Below, one piece after another: positions 28,730 through 37,295 of a stretch of 64,000 bases of DNA. Each line of letters begins with the position of its first letter. Position 1 is the first letter of the stretch. A model generated the notes under the pieces. The model was not told the origin of the DNA. It saw nothing but the letters and a program-made list of their open reading frames with translations, and ran no database searches. Source of the DNA: Streptomyces stelliscabiei (GTDB lineage Bacteria > Actinomycetota > Actinomycetes > Streptomycetales > Streptomycetaceae); assembly GCF_014873495.1 (NCBI RefSeq), contig NZ_JADBGF010000001.1:2232001-2296000 (forward strand). Reading direction: 5' to 3'. The position numbers and the translations under genes were made by a program.

Positions 28730-29890
28730 GGCCACGAGGTCGCGGACGGCGTCCGGTGAGGTCAGCTCCGTACGGCGGACGACGAGTTCACGGCCCAGCA
28801 GCAGCGCCCGACGCGACGCCGGGACCGGGTCGGGCAGGGTCGTCAGGTCGGTGAGGTGGGCGAAGCCGATGATGCGGCGGACGATCTCCGTGCCCGCGAA
28901 ACCCAGGGACTCCGTCCAGACGCGACGCAGGAAGCGGTCCAGATAGGCGTCGTCGAAGAAGGTGTCGACGCGGGACGGCCACAGCCGCCGGAACTCGGTC
29001 TCGAACGCCTCCCAGGACAGCCGGAGCTGCTCGCCGTGGTCCGTGAGGGCCCCCAGGGCGCGGGCCCGTTCCTCGGAGACGAGCGCGTTGGCCCAGTACA
29101 GTCCGAGGTCGAACCCGATGGGGCCGACGAAGGAGAACTCGGGGTCGAAGACCCGCACCACGTGGGCACCCTCACGTTCGCCGACCATGACGCTGCCCGA
29201 GTGGAGGTCGCCGTGAAGGAGGGCCTGGGCGCTCGTCATGAAGACATGGCGCAGGTCGGCGACCTCGGTGCGCAGCACGGTGTCCGCGCGGAAGGCGGCG
29301 GCCAGGTCGTCGAGGGCCGGGTGCCAGTGGTTGTGTGCGTGCTCGATGTACGGCTCCGAGAGGACGACGTCCTCCGTGATCTTGCACAGCTCGGGGTTGA
29401 CGGAGGCGGCGAGCAGCGCCTTGCGGTCGGCGGAGTCCATGCCGAAGTCGCTGGTGGCGAAGGAGAGCCGGGCGACGAGGCGGCCGATCTGCGGGGAGGT
29501 GTGCGGGCCGTAGGAGGCGCCCTCGTTGAGGAGGGTGCGCAGGACCTCCAGGTCGGAGAGGTCCTCCATGACCAGGGCGTGGTTCTCGGGGTCGTAGCCG
29601 TGGATCGACGGGATCTCGTCGGGCGCGACCTCGGCGAGCTGCTCGTACGCGCGTGCCTCGGCGTCGGAGCGGTCGGGGCTCAGCGGCCAGGACGGGCCGG
29701 CGACCCGGACCCAGGGCAGGGCCTGCTTGACGGCGAGACCCCGGGTCCCGGCGGCGTTCGAGGCGAGGAAGACGCGGTTGACGTTGCCGTCCGAGACCTC
29801 GCGGACGGTGATGTCGTCGGTGTCGTCCCAGTGGCCCCGCTCGCGCAGATACGCGGGGATGTCGTCGGTCTCCAGGATGCGGTAGCCCAT
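28715..29890 (-). CDS. mtnK: S-methyl-5-thioribose kinase
   Basis: A 391-residue kinase of the aminoglycoside-phosphotransferase fold that phosphorylates methylthioribose at C1 using ATP. The catalytic loop is ALLHGDLHSGSVMVG and the metal-binding motif is VFDPEFSFVGPIGFDLG, both characteristic of MtnK. ATG 29890 has GGGAG upstream. It ends the leftward operon encoding a ribose-type ABC transporter (15-bp gap from the permease), which suggests that imported methylthioribose is its substrate. Confidence 0.93.
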   Translation of the reverse strand: MGYRILETDDIPAYLRERGHWDDTDDITVREVSDGNVNRVFLASNAAGTRGLAVKQALPWVRVAGPSWPLSPDRSDAEARAYEQLAEVAPDEIPSIHGYDPENHALVMEDLSDLEVLRTLLNEGASYGPHTSPQIGRLVARLSFATSDFGMDSADRKALLAASVNPELCKITEDVVLSEPYIEHAHNHWHPALDDLAAAFRADTVLRTEVADLRHVFMTSAQALLHGDLHSGSVMVGEREGAHVVRVFDPEFSFVGPIGFDLGLYWANALVSEERARALGALTDHGEQLRLSWEAFETEFRRLWPSRVDTFFDDAYLDRFLRRVWTESLGFAGTEIVRRIIGFAHLTDLTTLPDPVPASRRALLLGRELVVRRTELTSPDAVRDLVASPRG

Positions 29891-29905
29891 GGTCGGTGAA
29901 CTCCC

Positions 29906-30952
29906 TTATGCGGTGCGGCGCTTGGACAAGGTGAAGCTGAAGACCAGGGCGAGGATGAGGACCGCGCCCTCGACGACGTCCTGGGTGTAGTACGGCAGGC
30001 CCTTGATGGTGAGGCCGGTGGTGATGATGCCGATGAGTACGGCGCCGAGGGCGGTGCCCCAGACGTTCGGGCGGCCCCGGCCGAGGACCGAGGTGCCGAC
30101 CAGGGCCACGGCGACCGCCTCCAGCAGCTGGGAGGTGCCGGCGCTCACATCGCCCTGGCCGATGCGGGAGGCCAGGATCAGGCCGCCGACGGAGGCGAGG
30201 ACGCCGGACAGGACGTAGGCCAGCGCGCGGTACGCGCCGACGCGGATGCCGGCCAGACGGGATGCCTCGGGGTTGGCGCCGATGGCGTAGAAGACGCGGC
30301 CCCAGCGGGTGCGGGCCAGGAAGACCCAGGCGGCGACCGTCAGCGCGCCGAAGACGACCACCGAGATCGGGATGCCGAGGACCGTGCCCCGGTCGATCTC
30401 CAGGAAGCCGGCGGTGAACCTGCCGGGGGCGGTCGTGCCGTCCTCCAGGGTCATGCCTGGGGTGATCGACTGGCCGTCGACCAGGATCAGCTTCGTGCCC
30501 TGGATGACGAACATGGTGCCGAGCGTGGCCAGCATGTCGGGGATCTTCATGACCACGATCAACAGGGCGTTGAGGAGGCCCGCGAGGGCGCCCGCCGCGA
30601 GGACCGCGAGGATCGCGACCGTGCCGACCTGGTTGAGGACGACCATGCTCTGGGCGGCGACCGAGACGCCGAGGCCGGCGACCGCGCCCACGGACATGTC
30701 CATTCCGCCGACGGCCATGGTGAGGGTGACGCCCAGGCCCAGGATGGCGGCGACGGAGACGTAGCGGAGGGTGTCGAGGAGCGTCGCCGACTCGCGGAAG
30801 GAGCCCTCGCTCAGCGCGAAGTACGCGAAGAGCGCGACCGTGACGAAGATGAAGCCGTACTTGATGACGGCGTTCTGGACGCGTACGGCCGTGGAGGTGG
30901 CGGGCGGGAGCGCCGCCTTGGCGGGGACCTCGGTGCTCTGGGTGGTGGTCAT
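29906..30952 (-). CDS. Ribose-type ABC transporter permease
   Basis: A 348-residue membrane permease of the RbsC/BPD_transp_2 family with about ten hydrophobic helices and the family loop ALVGTSVLGRGRPNVWGTALGAVLIG near residue 290. ATG 30952 has GAGG about eight bases upstream. It lies between the ATPase and mtnK genes in one operon. Transport of methylthioribose is inferred from this neighbourhood; ribose or another aldose remains possible. Confidence 0.9.
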   Translation of the reverse strand: MTTTQSTEVPAKAALPPATSTAVRVQNAVIKYGFIFVTVALFAYFALSEGSFRESATLLDTLRYVSVAAILGLGVTLTMAVGGMDMSVGAVAGLGVSVAAQSMVVLNQVGTVAILAVLAAGALAGLLNALLIVVMKIPDMLATLGTMFVIQGTKLILVDGQSITPGMTLEDGTTAPGRFTAGFLEIDRGTVLGIPISVVVFGALTVAAWVFLARTRWGRVFYAIGANPEASRLAGIRVGAYRALAYVLSGVLASVGGLILASRIGQGDVSAGTSQLLEAVAVALVGTSVLGRGRPNVWGTALGAVLIGIITTGLTIKGLPYYTQDVVEGAVLILALVFSFTLSKRRTA

Positions 30953-31040
30953 GGGTGCTTCCTCGGACTTCCTGGTCCTGGTCCTGGTCCGGGTGTCGGT
31001 CCTGGTCCCGGGGCTGGGGCTGCTGCGCGGCGGGCCGGGG

Positions 31041-32594
31041 TCACACGGACGCCGAGATGGTCTGGATGACGCGGTCTCGCTCCGCGTCCTCGCCGTACGC
31101 GTCGAGGTGGATCTCTCCGGCGGCGAGCACGACGACCCGGTCGGCGACCTCCAGGACCTCGTCCACGTCGGCGGACAGGACGAGCACGGCGGCGCCCTCG
31201 GCGGCGAGCGCGCGGGCGCGGCGGCCGATGTCGCGCCGGGCGCCGATGTCCACGCCTCGGAACGGTTCGTCCAGGATGAGGACGCGTGGGGTCTCGGCGA
31301 GCCAGCGGCCGACGACGACCTTCTGCTGGTTGCCGCCGGACAGTTCCTCGACGGTGCTGTGCTCGTCGCGGGTGACGACGCCGAGGGCGGCGATGGTGTC
31401 GCGGCCGAGGGCGTTCTCCCTGGCCGTGTTCATCAGGCCCAGCCGGGACAGGGACTTCAGGAACGGCAGGGAGATGTTGCGGGCCACCGACCAGCCGGGG
31501 ACGAGGGCGTCGGCGTGCCGGTCCTCGGGGACGAGGTGGACGCCGCCGCGGATGGCGTCGGCGGGGCGGCGGGGCGCGTAGGGCCTGCCGTCCAGTGCGA
31601 CCGTGCCGGTGGTGAAGGGCTCGGCGCCGAAGAGGCCGCGGGCCAGTTCGGTCTTGCCGGCGCCCAGCAGACCGACGACGCCGGTGACCTCGCCGGCGCG
31701 GATGTCGAGGTCGAGCGGGGTGCGGCCCTCAAACAGGCGTACGCCCTTCAGGGCCAGGACGACGTCCTGCTGTTCGCCCTTCCGGACCGGGCGGGCGGTG
31801 GTCGTCTCGTGGGCCTGGGCGAGCATCGCGCGCAGGGCGGCGTCCCAGTCGAAGGGGCGGGCCTGGTCCTCGGTGAGACGGCCGTCCCGCAGGACGACCA
31901 GCCGGTCGGCGAGTGCGTCGATCTCGCCGAGTCGGTGGGAGACGTAGAGGACGGCGATGCCGTCGTCCCGCATCCGCTCGACGAGCGCGAACAGGCGCTC
32001 GGCCTCGGCGGCGGAGAGCGCCGAGGTCGGTTCGTCGAGGATGAGCAGGCGGGGGCGGGTGGCGAGGGCGCGGGCCAGGATGAGCAACTGGCGGTCGGAG
32101 ATGCCGAGTTCGGTGACGTCCTGCTTGAGGACGGCGTCGGTCCAGTCGAGGCCGAGGCCGGCCTGGATCTCCCGGGCGCGGGCCAGCAGCCTGCCGCCGT
32201 TGAGGAACGGGTTGCCGCGGCTCTGCGCCAGCTCCTCGAAGACGAGGTTCTCGGCGACGGTGAGCCCGGGTACGACTCCCTCGCCGATGCGCTGGTGGAC
32301 GGTCTGGATGCCCAGCTGCCGTGCGGCCAGGGGGCTGTGGAGGGCTACCGGAACGCCGTCGACCAGGACCTCGCCGCCGTGGTCGGCGTGGACCCCGGAC
32401 AGGATCTTGATCAGCGTGGACTTGCCGGCCCCGTTCGCGCCGAGCAGCGCGACCACGCTGCCCGGCGCGATGTCCAGCGAGACCGAGGCGAGCACCGGCT
32501 TGCCCCCGAAGGCCTTGCTGATGTCCCGCAGGCGGACGGCGGGGAGGGCGTCGCCGCCGTCCGCCCGCTCGGGGCCCGTGTCAGTGGGCGACAT
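31041..32594 (-). CDS. Ribose-type ABC transporter ATPase (two nucleotide-binding domains)
   Basis: A 517-residue RbsA-like protein with fused ATPase halves. The first has Walker A GANGAGKST, signature LSGVHADHGGE region and Walker B LLILDEPTSAL; the second has a modified Walker A (GLLGAGKTEL) and LSGGNQQKVVVGRWLAETP before LILDEPFRGVD. Degeneration of the second P-loop is normal in this family. ATG 32594 lies inside the 3' end of the binding-protein gene (14-bp overlap), which indicates translational coupling. Confidence 0.93.
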   Translation of the reverse strand: MSPTDTGPERADGGDALPAVRLRDISKAFGGKPVLASVSLDIAPGSVVALLGANGAGKSTLIKILSGVHADHGGEVLVDGVPVALHSPLAARQLGIQTVHQRIGEGVVPGLTVAENLVFEELAQSRGNPFLNGGRLLARAREIQAGLGLDWTDAVLKQDVTELGISDRQLLILARALATRPRLLILDEPTSALSAAEAERLFALVERMRDDGIAVLYVSHRLGEIDALADRLVVLRDGRLTEDQARPFDWDAALRAMLAQAHETTTARPVRKGEQQDVVLALKGVRLFEGRTPLDLDIRAGEVTGVVGLLGAGKTELARGLFGAEPFTTGTVALDGRPYAPRRPADAIRGGVHLVPEDRHADALVPGWSVARNISLPFLKSLSRLGLMNTARENALGRDTIAALGVVTRDEHSTVEELSGGNQQKVVVGRWLAETPRVLILDEPFRGVDIGARRDIGRRARALAAEGAAVLVLSADVDEVLEVADRVVVLAAGEIHLDAYGEDAERDRVIQTISASV

Positions 32595-33690
32595 TGGAGA
32601 TCCAGTCGGCGGTCGAGACCTGCGAGAGGTTCAGCGCGGGGAGCGCCTCGCGCAGCTGGGCCATGTTCTCGATCTTCTTCTCGCGCAGGAAGTCCTGGGT
32701 GATGGCGACGGCCGGGAACTCGACCGAGGTCTTGTTCAGCTGGCCCGCCAGCTCCAGGGCGGTCGTACGGACCACGGCGGCGCCCACGGCGGACGGGTCG
32801 GTGCCGGCGGTGGCGACCCAGGGGCTGTCCTTGGCGGTGATGGCCTGGATGTCGGCGTTGGAGACATCGGCGCCGAAGACCTTCACCTTGTCCTGGAGCT
32901 TCTTGTTCTGCACGGCGAGGACGGTGCCCTTGGCCAGCTCGTCGTAGGGGGCGAACACGCCCGCCACGTCGGGGTGCTGGGTGAGGGCGGCGGAGACGAG
33001 GGGAACGTTGTCGGTGGCCGTGGAGTCGGTGACCTTGCCGACCTTGAACGCCTGCTTCCAGCCCTGCGTGTCGACCGTGGACTTCCAGACGGTGTCGCGC
33101 TTGTCGAGGGCCGCGTACCCGGCGACGTTGACGTAACCGACCTTGGCGTCCTTGCCGACCTCCTTCGCCATCACGTCGAGGACGGCCTGCGCCATGCTCG
33201 CGTCGTCCTGCTTGGTGGAGACGACGCCCTTGGTGTCGGTCTCGACGTCGTAGACGACGACCTTGATGCCCTTCTTCACGGCCTTGTCGATCTCCGGCTG
33301 GATGGTCGCCGGGAAGCCGTGGTCGATGATGATCGCCTTGGCACCGGAGTTGATCGCCGAGGACAGGTCCGTGGCCTGCTTGGCGTTGTCGGCCTGGGCG
33401 TCGTAGACCGTGAGGTCGATGCCGAGGGCCTTGGCCTGCGCCTTCGCGCCGTTGCCCCATTGCTCGAAGTAGTCGCCGGCGCCGCTCTGGCGGACGAGGG
33501 CGACCTTGACCGCGCCGTCGGCGAAGGGAGCCGGCTTCTTGCCGGTGGCGGCCGAGGCCTTGGCGGCGGTGCCGCCGGTGTCCTTGGAGGCGTCGGTGGA
33601 CTGGGAGCAGGCCGACAGGAGCAGGGCCGAGGCGGAGGCGAGGGAGAGGGCGGCGAGGGGGAGGCGGGTACGGCGGGACGAGCGGGACAT
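32581..33690 (-). CDS. Ribose-type ABC transporter binding lipoprotein
   Basis: A 369-residue periplasmic-binding protein of the Peripla_BP_4 (RbsB) type. The signal ends in lipobox LLSAC, followed by a Ser/Thr/Lys linker to residue 55, then the two-lobed sugar-binding domain. ATG 33690 follows a GGAG-containing site. It is the first structural gene of the SBP-ATPase-permease-mtnK operon and lies downstream of a short leader peptide gene, so its level may be set by attenuation. Proposed ligand is methylthioribose, by context. Confidence 0.9.
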   Translation of the reverse strand: MSRSSRRTRLPLAALSLASASALLLSACSQSTDASKDTGGTAAKASAATGKKPAPFADGAVKVALVRQSGAGDYFEQWGNGAKAQAKALGIDLTVYDAQADNAKQATDLSSAINSGAKAIIIDHGFPATIQPEIDKAVKKGIKVVVYDVETDTKGVVSTKQDDASMAQAVLDVMAKEVGKDAKVGYVNVAGYAALDKRDTVWKSTVDTQGWKQAFKVGKVTDSTATDNVPLVSAALTQHPDVAGVFAPYDELAKGTVLAVQNKKLQDKVKVFGADVSNADIQAITAKDSPWVATAGTDPSAVGAAVVRTTALELAGQLNKTSVEFPAVAITQDFLREKKIENMAQLREALPALNLSQVSTADWISNVAH

Positions 33691-33800
33691 GACGGCTCCA
33701 GGTGCGGTGCGGTGCGAGGGGAGAAAGGGATTACGCGATCCGGAGCAGGGGGCGGAAATGCGCCACCGTGCGGTGCACGGCGAACGCCCGGGACGTCAGG

Positions 33801-33830
33801 GCGCGTCGGGGCGCGTCGGGGCGCGTCGGG
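33801..33830. repeat. Three tandem 10-bp repeats
   Basis: GCGCGTCGGG is repeated exactly three times between the leader peptide stop and the binding-protein gene. An inverted repeat follows at 33761-33782 (CGCC..CCGTGC with GCACGG..CG). In the leftward transcript both lie where an attenuator would form. Confidence 0.85.
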
Positions 33831-33843
33831 GCTCCGGGAGTGG

Positions 33844-33915
33844 TCAGCGACAGCTGGCCGTGGTCGACCGGAGCAGGTCCACGTACAGCCGCCGTACGAG
33901 CAGCAGCGTCTTCAT
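33844..33915 (-). CDS. Putative leaderless leader peptide upstream of the ABC-mtnK operon
   Basis: A 23-codon frame from ATG 33915 to TGA, encoding an Arg-rich peptide with VRRLYVDLLRS in the middle and TTASCR at the end. This matches the pattern of Streptomyces 'putative leader peptides' (RRHxDLxR...SxxCR) found before sulfur-related genes. There is no Shine-Dalgarno sequence. A TTGACG/CATGAT promoter with an 18-bp spacer ends about 6 bp before the ATG, so the transcript should begin at the start codon. It lies 154 bp before the binding-protein gene. Ribosome pausing at the Cys codon could control that operon; this role is inferred. Confidence 0.65.
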   Translation of the reverse strand: MKTLLLVRRLYVDLLRSTTASCR

Positions 33916-33921
33916 ACGCAG

Positions 33922-33951
33922 ATCATGAGAACGATTTCAGCCATGCGTCAA
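33922..33951 (-). promoter_or_regulatory. Promoter for the leftward leader peptide and ABC-mtnK operon
   Basis: On the minus strand TTGACG (33946-33951) is followed after 18 bp by CATGAT (33922-33927), then CTGCGT and the leader ATG. Both hexamers are close to the housekeeping sigma consensus. One operator-like palindrome occupies the spacer. Confidence 0.6.
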
Positions 33952-33972
33952 AGAAATGAGAGCGGTTTCTCA
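33926..33972. promoter_or_regulatory. Twin operator-like palindromes over the leftward promoter
   Basis: TGAGAACGATTTCA (33926-33939) lies between the -35 and -10 elements, and TGAGAGCGGTTTCTCA (33957-33972) lies just upstream of the -35. The two are related (TGAGANCGNTTTC) and about three helical turns apart. The CG-centred form resembles LacI-family operators; similarity to Zur sites is weaker. No LacI or Zur gene is nearby. Confidence 0.55.
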
Positions 33973-34068
33973 GCACGTGAGACAACGACTACGTCACACG
34001 TGGCGGGTACACGGACCGGCGTTACCATCGCGGTACCGGCACCCGACCGGCACCACGGTGAGGCCCTG

Positions 34069-34143
34069 ATGACGACTTTCGACGCGACGGCGCAGCGCAT
34101 GCCCGGTACGCGCTGTTGTCCCGGCGCCCCGTGTCACCGCTGA
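34069..34143 (+). CDS. Putative Cys-rich upstream ORF before mtnD
   Basis: A 24-codon frame with a good ribosome site (GGTGAGG, six bases before ATG 34069). The peptide ends [10 protein letters not shown]. All three Cys codons are TGT, the rarer choice in this GC-rich genome. It stops 95 bp before mtnD. The arrangement suggests a cysteine-sensitive attenuator for the salvage operon, matching the leader on the other strand; no experimental family was recognised for this exact peptide. Confidence 0.45.
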   Translation: MTTFDATAQRMPGTRCCPGAPCHR

Positions 34144-34238
34144 CCGGTCGCTCGCCCCCTCACCTCTCCCGCCTCCCAGCCTCCCGGGTGCTCGTCTCGG
34201 TATCCGGACATCCCTTCCTGACTCCTGGAGTTGCTCTC

Positions 34239-34838
34239 ATGACCCTGCTGACCACCTGGCCCGAATCCGGACCGGAGACCCTGGTGCGCCGCACCTCCGA
34301 CCCCGTCGAGATCGCGGCCGCGCTGGCGCCGCTCGGGGTGCGTTACGAGCAGTGGCCGATCCGCGAGGACGTGCCGTCCGACGCCGACAGCGACACCGTG
34401 TTCGCCGCGTACGGCCCGGAGATCGACCGGCTCAACGCCGAGGAGGGCTTCACCACCGTCGACGTCCTCGGACTGCACCCGAGCGACGACCCCGAGTTCC
34501 CGGCGAAGGCGAAGGCCGCGCGCGCGAAGTTCCTCCAGGAGCACACGCACGACGACGATGACGAGGTGCGCTTCTTCGTCTCCGGCTCCGGCATCTTCTA
34601 TCTGCACGTGAACGGCGAAGTGCACGCGGTCTACTGCGAGAAGGGCGACCTGCTGGGGGTGCCGCGCGGTACGACGCACTGGTTCGACATGGGCACCAGC
34701 CCGTCGTTCACCGCGATCCGCTTCTTCCACGAGGAGGACGGCTGGATCGGCACCTTCACCGGCTCCACCATCGCCTCCCGCTTCCCCGACTACGACACGA
34801 TCGACGCGGGGTACCGGCAGGACAGGGCAGCGGCGTGA
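34239..34838 (+). CDS. mtnD: Acireductone dioxygenase
   Basis: A 199-residue cupin that oxidises 1,2-dihydroxy-5-(methylthio)pentene-3-one. With iron it yields the keto acid of methionine; with nickel it gives an off-pathway product. The metal ligands appear as [16 protein letters not shown] (two His and one Glu) with the last His in [12 protein letters not shown] 34239 has GGAG nine bases upstream; earlier in-frame codons belong to the intergenic region. It heads mtnD-mtnC-mtnB, whose starts overlap the preceding stops. Confidence 0.95.
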   Translation: MTLLTTWPESGPETLVRRTSDPVEIAAALAPLGVRYEQWPIREDVPSDADSDTVFAAYGPEIDRLNAEEGFTTVDVLGLHPSDDPEFPAKAKAARAKFLQEHTHDDDDEVRFFVSGSGIFYLHVNGEVHAVYCEKGDLLGVPRGTTHWFDMGTSPSFTAIRFFHEEDGWIGTFTGSTIASRFPDYDTIDAGYRQDRAAA

Positions 34839-35572
34839 GCCAGGCTCCCGACGACCCGCTCCCCGTCGACTCCGTGGTGCTCGACATCGAGGGCACCACG
34901 AGCGCCACGGGGTTCGTCGTGGACGTGCTCTACCCGTACTCCCGCTCTCGCTTCGGAGCACTGCTCTCGGAACGGAGCGGCGATCCGGAGGTGGCGCGGG
35001 CCATCGCGCAGGTGCGGGACCTCATCGGCGAGCCCGACGCCGACCACGCGCGCGTCGAGAAGGCCCTGAACGAGTGGCTCGACGAGGACCGCAAGGCGAC
35101 CCCGCTGAAGACCCTCCAGGGCGTCATCTGGTCCGAGGGTTTCGCCCGCGGGGACCTCGTCTCGCACTTCTACGACGACGTCCTCCCGGCCCTGCGCGCC
35201 TGGCACGCGGCGGGCGTGCGCCTCCACGTGTACTCCTCGGGCTCCGTGGCCGCCCAGCGCGCGTGGTTCCGGTCGAGCCCCGAGGGCGATCTGCTGCCGC
35301 TGGTCGAGGGGTTGTACGACACCGAGAACGCGGGACCGAAGCAGGAGGCCGCCTCGTACCGCACGATCGCGACGGCGCTCGGCCTCTCCGCGACCCCCGA
35401 GCGCATCCTCTTCCTCTCCGACCGGCCCGGCGAGCTGGACGCGGCACGGGAGGCCGGCTGGCGGGCCGTCGGCATCCGCCGGCCCGGGGAGCCGTACTAC
35501 GAGCAAGGCGTCGGCGACCACGCCCAGGCGGGGACGTTCGACGAAGTCACCATCACCGGGAGCACCGCATGA
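34835..35572 (+). CDS. mtnC: Enolase-phosphatase E1
   Basis: A 245-residue HAD-superfamily bifunctional enzyme that enolises and then dephosphorylates 2,3-diketo-5-methylthiopentyl-1-phosphate. Motif I is [15 protein letters not shown], with the DIEGTT form typical of MtnC; motif II is the Ser pair in [12 protein letters not shown]; motif III is in [12 protein letters not shown]; motif IV in [17 protein letters not shown] 34835 overlaps the mtnD stop by four bases (GTGA), so translation is coupled. Confidence 0.95.
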   Translation: MSQAPDDPLPVDSVVLDIEGTTSATGFVVDVLYPYSRSRFGALLSERSGDPEVARAIAQVRDLIGEPDADHARVEKALNEWLDEDRKATPLKTLQGVIWSEGFARGDLVSHFYDDVLPALRAWHAAGVRLHVYSSGSVAAQRAWFRSSPEGDLLPLVEGLYDTENAGPKQEAASYRTIATALGLSATPERILFLSDRPGELDAAREAGWRAVGIRRPGEPYYEQGVGDHAQAGTFDEVTITGSTA

Positions 35573-36177
35573 CCACCGAGATCTCCGCACTCGACCTGGA
35601 GGAGGCGGGGGCCGTCCTGGCCGCCGAGTCGGCCCGCTTCGCCTCCTTCGGCTGGATGCGCGGCACGTCGGGCAACCTCTCGGTGGTCCTGTCGCGCGAT
35701 CCGCTGCGGCTGGCGGTCACCGCGAGCGGCCACGACAAGGGCGAACTCACCCCGGCGGACGTGGTGCTGGTCGACGGCGACGGCGCCGCCGTCAGGGGCG
35801 GCAAGCCCTCCGCGGAGGCCGAGCTGCACGCGCGCGTCGCCGCGCTGACGGGCGCCGGCGCGGTGGTCCATGTGCACACGGTCGCCTCCGTGGCGATGGG
35901 CCGCCGGGAGCCGGGCGGCATCGTCTTCCGGGACCTGGAGATGCTCAAGGGGATCGGCCGCCCCGCCCACGACGTCGAGGTCACCCTCCCCGTCATCGCC
36001 AACAGCCAGGACATGTCGGTCCTCGGCGACCGCCTGGAGGCCGCCCGCGACCCGCACATGCCCGCGGTGGTCGTCGCCGGACACGGCCTGTACGTCTGGG
36101 GCGCCACCCCCCGCCAGGCCCGTCACCACACCGAAGTGGTCGAGTGGCTGCTGGAGTTGGAGCTCACCCAGCGCTGA
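35569..36177 (+). CDS. mtnB: Methylthioribulose-1-phosphate dehydratase
   Basis: A 202-residue class II aldolase-fold enzyme that dehydrates methylthioribulose 1-phosphate. The zinc ligands lie in VVHVHTVASVAMG, with a third His in VVVAGHGLYVWG; the phosphate-binding region is RGTSGNLSV. ATG 35569 overlaps the mtnC stop as ATGA. It is the last gene of the rightward salvage operon and is followed by a strong terminator. Confidence 0.94.
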   Translation: MTTEISALDLEEAGAVLAAESARFASFGWMRGTSGNLSVVLSRDPLRLAVTASGHDKGELTPADVVLVDGDGAAVRGGKPSAEAELHARVAALTGAGAVVHVHTVASVAMGRREPGGIVFRDLEMLKGIGRPAHDVEVTLPVIANSQDMSVLGDRLEAARDPHMPAVVVAGHGLYVWGATPRQARHHTEVVEWLLELELTQR

Positions 36178-36200
36178 CCACACCTGAGCCGGCCATCCGT

Positions 36201-36241
36201 GGGAAGGCGGCCCCGGTCGAGGTGACCGGGGCCGCCTTCCC
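36201..36241. terminator. Bidirectional terminator between mtnB and mtnA
   Basis: GGGAAGGCGGCCCCGGTC pairs perfectly with its complement around a 5-base loop (18-bp stem), 23 bp from the mtnB stop and 22 bp from the stop of the convergent mtnA. Confidence 0.88.
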
Positions 36242-36263
36242 GTACGGCGGGCGCGTGCCGTCC

Positions 36264-37295
36264 CTACCGCAGGCGCTCCCCCGGCAGTTCGCCCGCCGAC
36301 ACCTCCCACACGCCCTGCTCGGTGACCAGACCCGTCACCAGGCGGCCCGGGGTCACGTCGAACGCCGGGTTGTGGCCCCGCGACCCGGCCGGGGCGGTGC
36401 GCATGCCGCCCCACTCCAGCACCTCGTCCTCGCCCCGGAGTTCGATGTGGATGTCGGCGCCGGAGGCGGTGGCGACGTCGACCGTGGTGGTGGGGGCGGC
36501 GACGAGGAAGGGGATGCCCGCGTCGGCGCAGGCCAGGGCGATGCCCACCGTGCCGACCTTGTTCGCCGTGTCGCCGTTCGCCGCGATGCGGTCCGCGCCC
36601 ACGACGGCCGCGTCGACCTCGCCCCGCAGGATCGTTCCGGCGGCGGCGGCGTCCGCCTGGACGTAGTGCGGGATGCCCTCCTGGGCCAGCTCCCAGGCGG
36701 TCAGCCGGGATCCTTGCAGCAGGGGACGCGTCTCGTCGGCGTAGACCACGTCGAGGCGGCCGCGCGCGTGGAGTTCACGGATGACGCCGAGCGCCGTGCC
36801 CCATCCGGCGGTCGCGAGCGCCCCCGTGTTGCAGTGCGTCAGCACGCGCAGCGGACGGTCGACGCCCACCCTCTTCAGCAGCCAGTCGGCGCCGTGCGCG
36901 CCCATCATCCGGTTCGCCTCGACGTCCTCGCGCTGGACGGCGGCGGCCTCCTCCAGCACCGCCTCCAGCCCCTCGTCGAAGCGGGTCATGACGCGGTCCA
37001 CGCACACCATCAGGTTCACGGCGGTCGGCCGGGCCTCGCGGACCCGGGCGACGGCGGCACGTACCTCCTCGGCCGTCCAGCCCTCGCGCTCACCCTCCAG
37101 GATCGCGATCGCCACACCGTAAGCGCCCGCCGCCCCGATCGCGGGCGCGCCCCGGACGACCAGGCGCTGGACGGCGGAGACCAGGGCCTCGACGTCGCGG
37201 ATCTCGACCGTCTCGGTACGGTGCGGCAGGACCGTCTGGTCGATGAGCGCGAGGCTGGTTCCGGTCCAGTCGACGGCACGCAGTTCCTGGGGCAT
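36264..37295 (-). CDS. mtnA: S-methyl-5-thioribose-1-phosphate isomerase
   Basis: A 343-residue eIF2B-related isomerase that opens methylthioribose 1-phosphate to methylthioribulose 1-phosphate, between MtnK and MtnB. The catalytic Cys lies in LTHCNTGALATAGWGTALG and the catalytic Asp in VVGADRIAANGDTANKVGT. ATG 37295 is preferred for AGGAG nine bases upstream; the open frame continues for 136 unlike codons. It is transcribed towards mtnB and away from the GntR regulator gene. Confidence 0.95.
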   Translation of the reverse strand: MPQELRAVDWTGTSLALIDQTVLPHRTETVEIRDVEALVSAVQRLVVRGAPAIGAAGAYGVAIAILEGEREGWTAEEVRAAVARVREARPTAVNLMVCVDRVMTRFDEGLEAVLEEAAAVQREDVEANRMMGAHGADWLLKRVGVDRPLRVLTHCNTGALATAGWGTALGVIRELHARGRLDVVYADETRPLLQGSRLTAWELAQEGIPHYVQADAAAAGTILRGEVDAAVVGADRIAANGDTANKVGTVGIALACADAGIPFLVAAPTTTVDVATASGADIHIELRGEDEVLEWGGMRTAPAGSRGHNPAFDVTPGRLVTGLVTEQGVWEVSAGELPGERLR

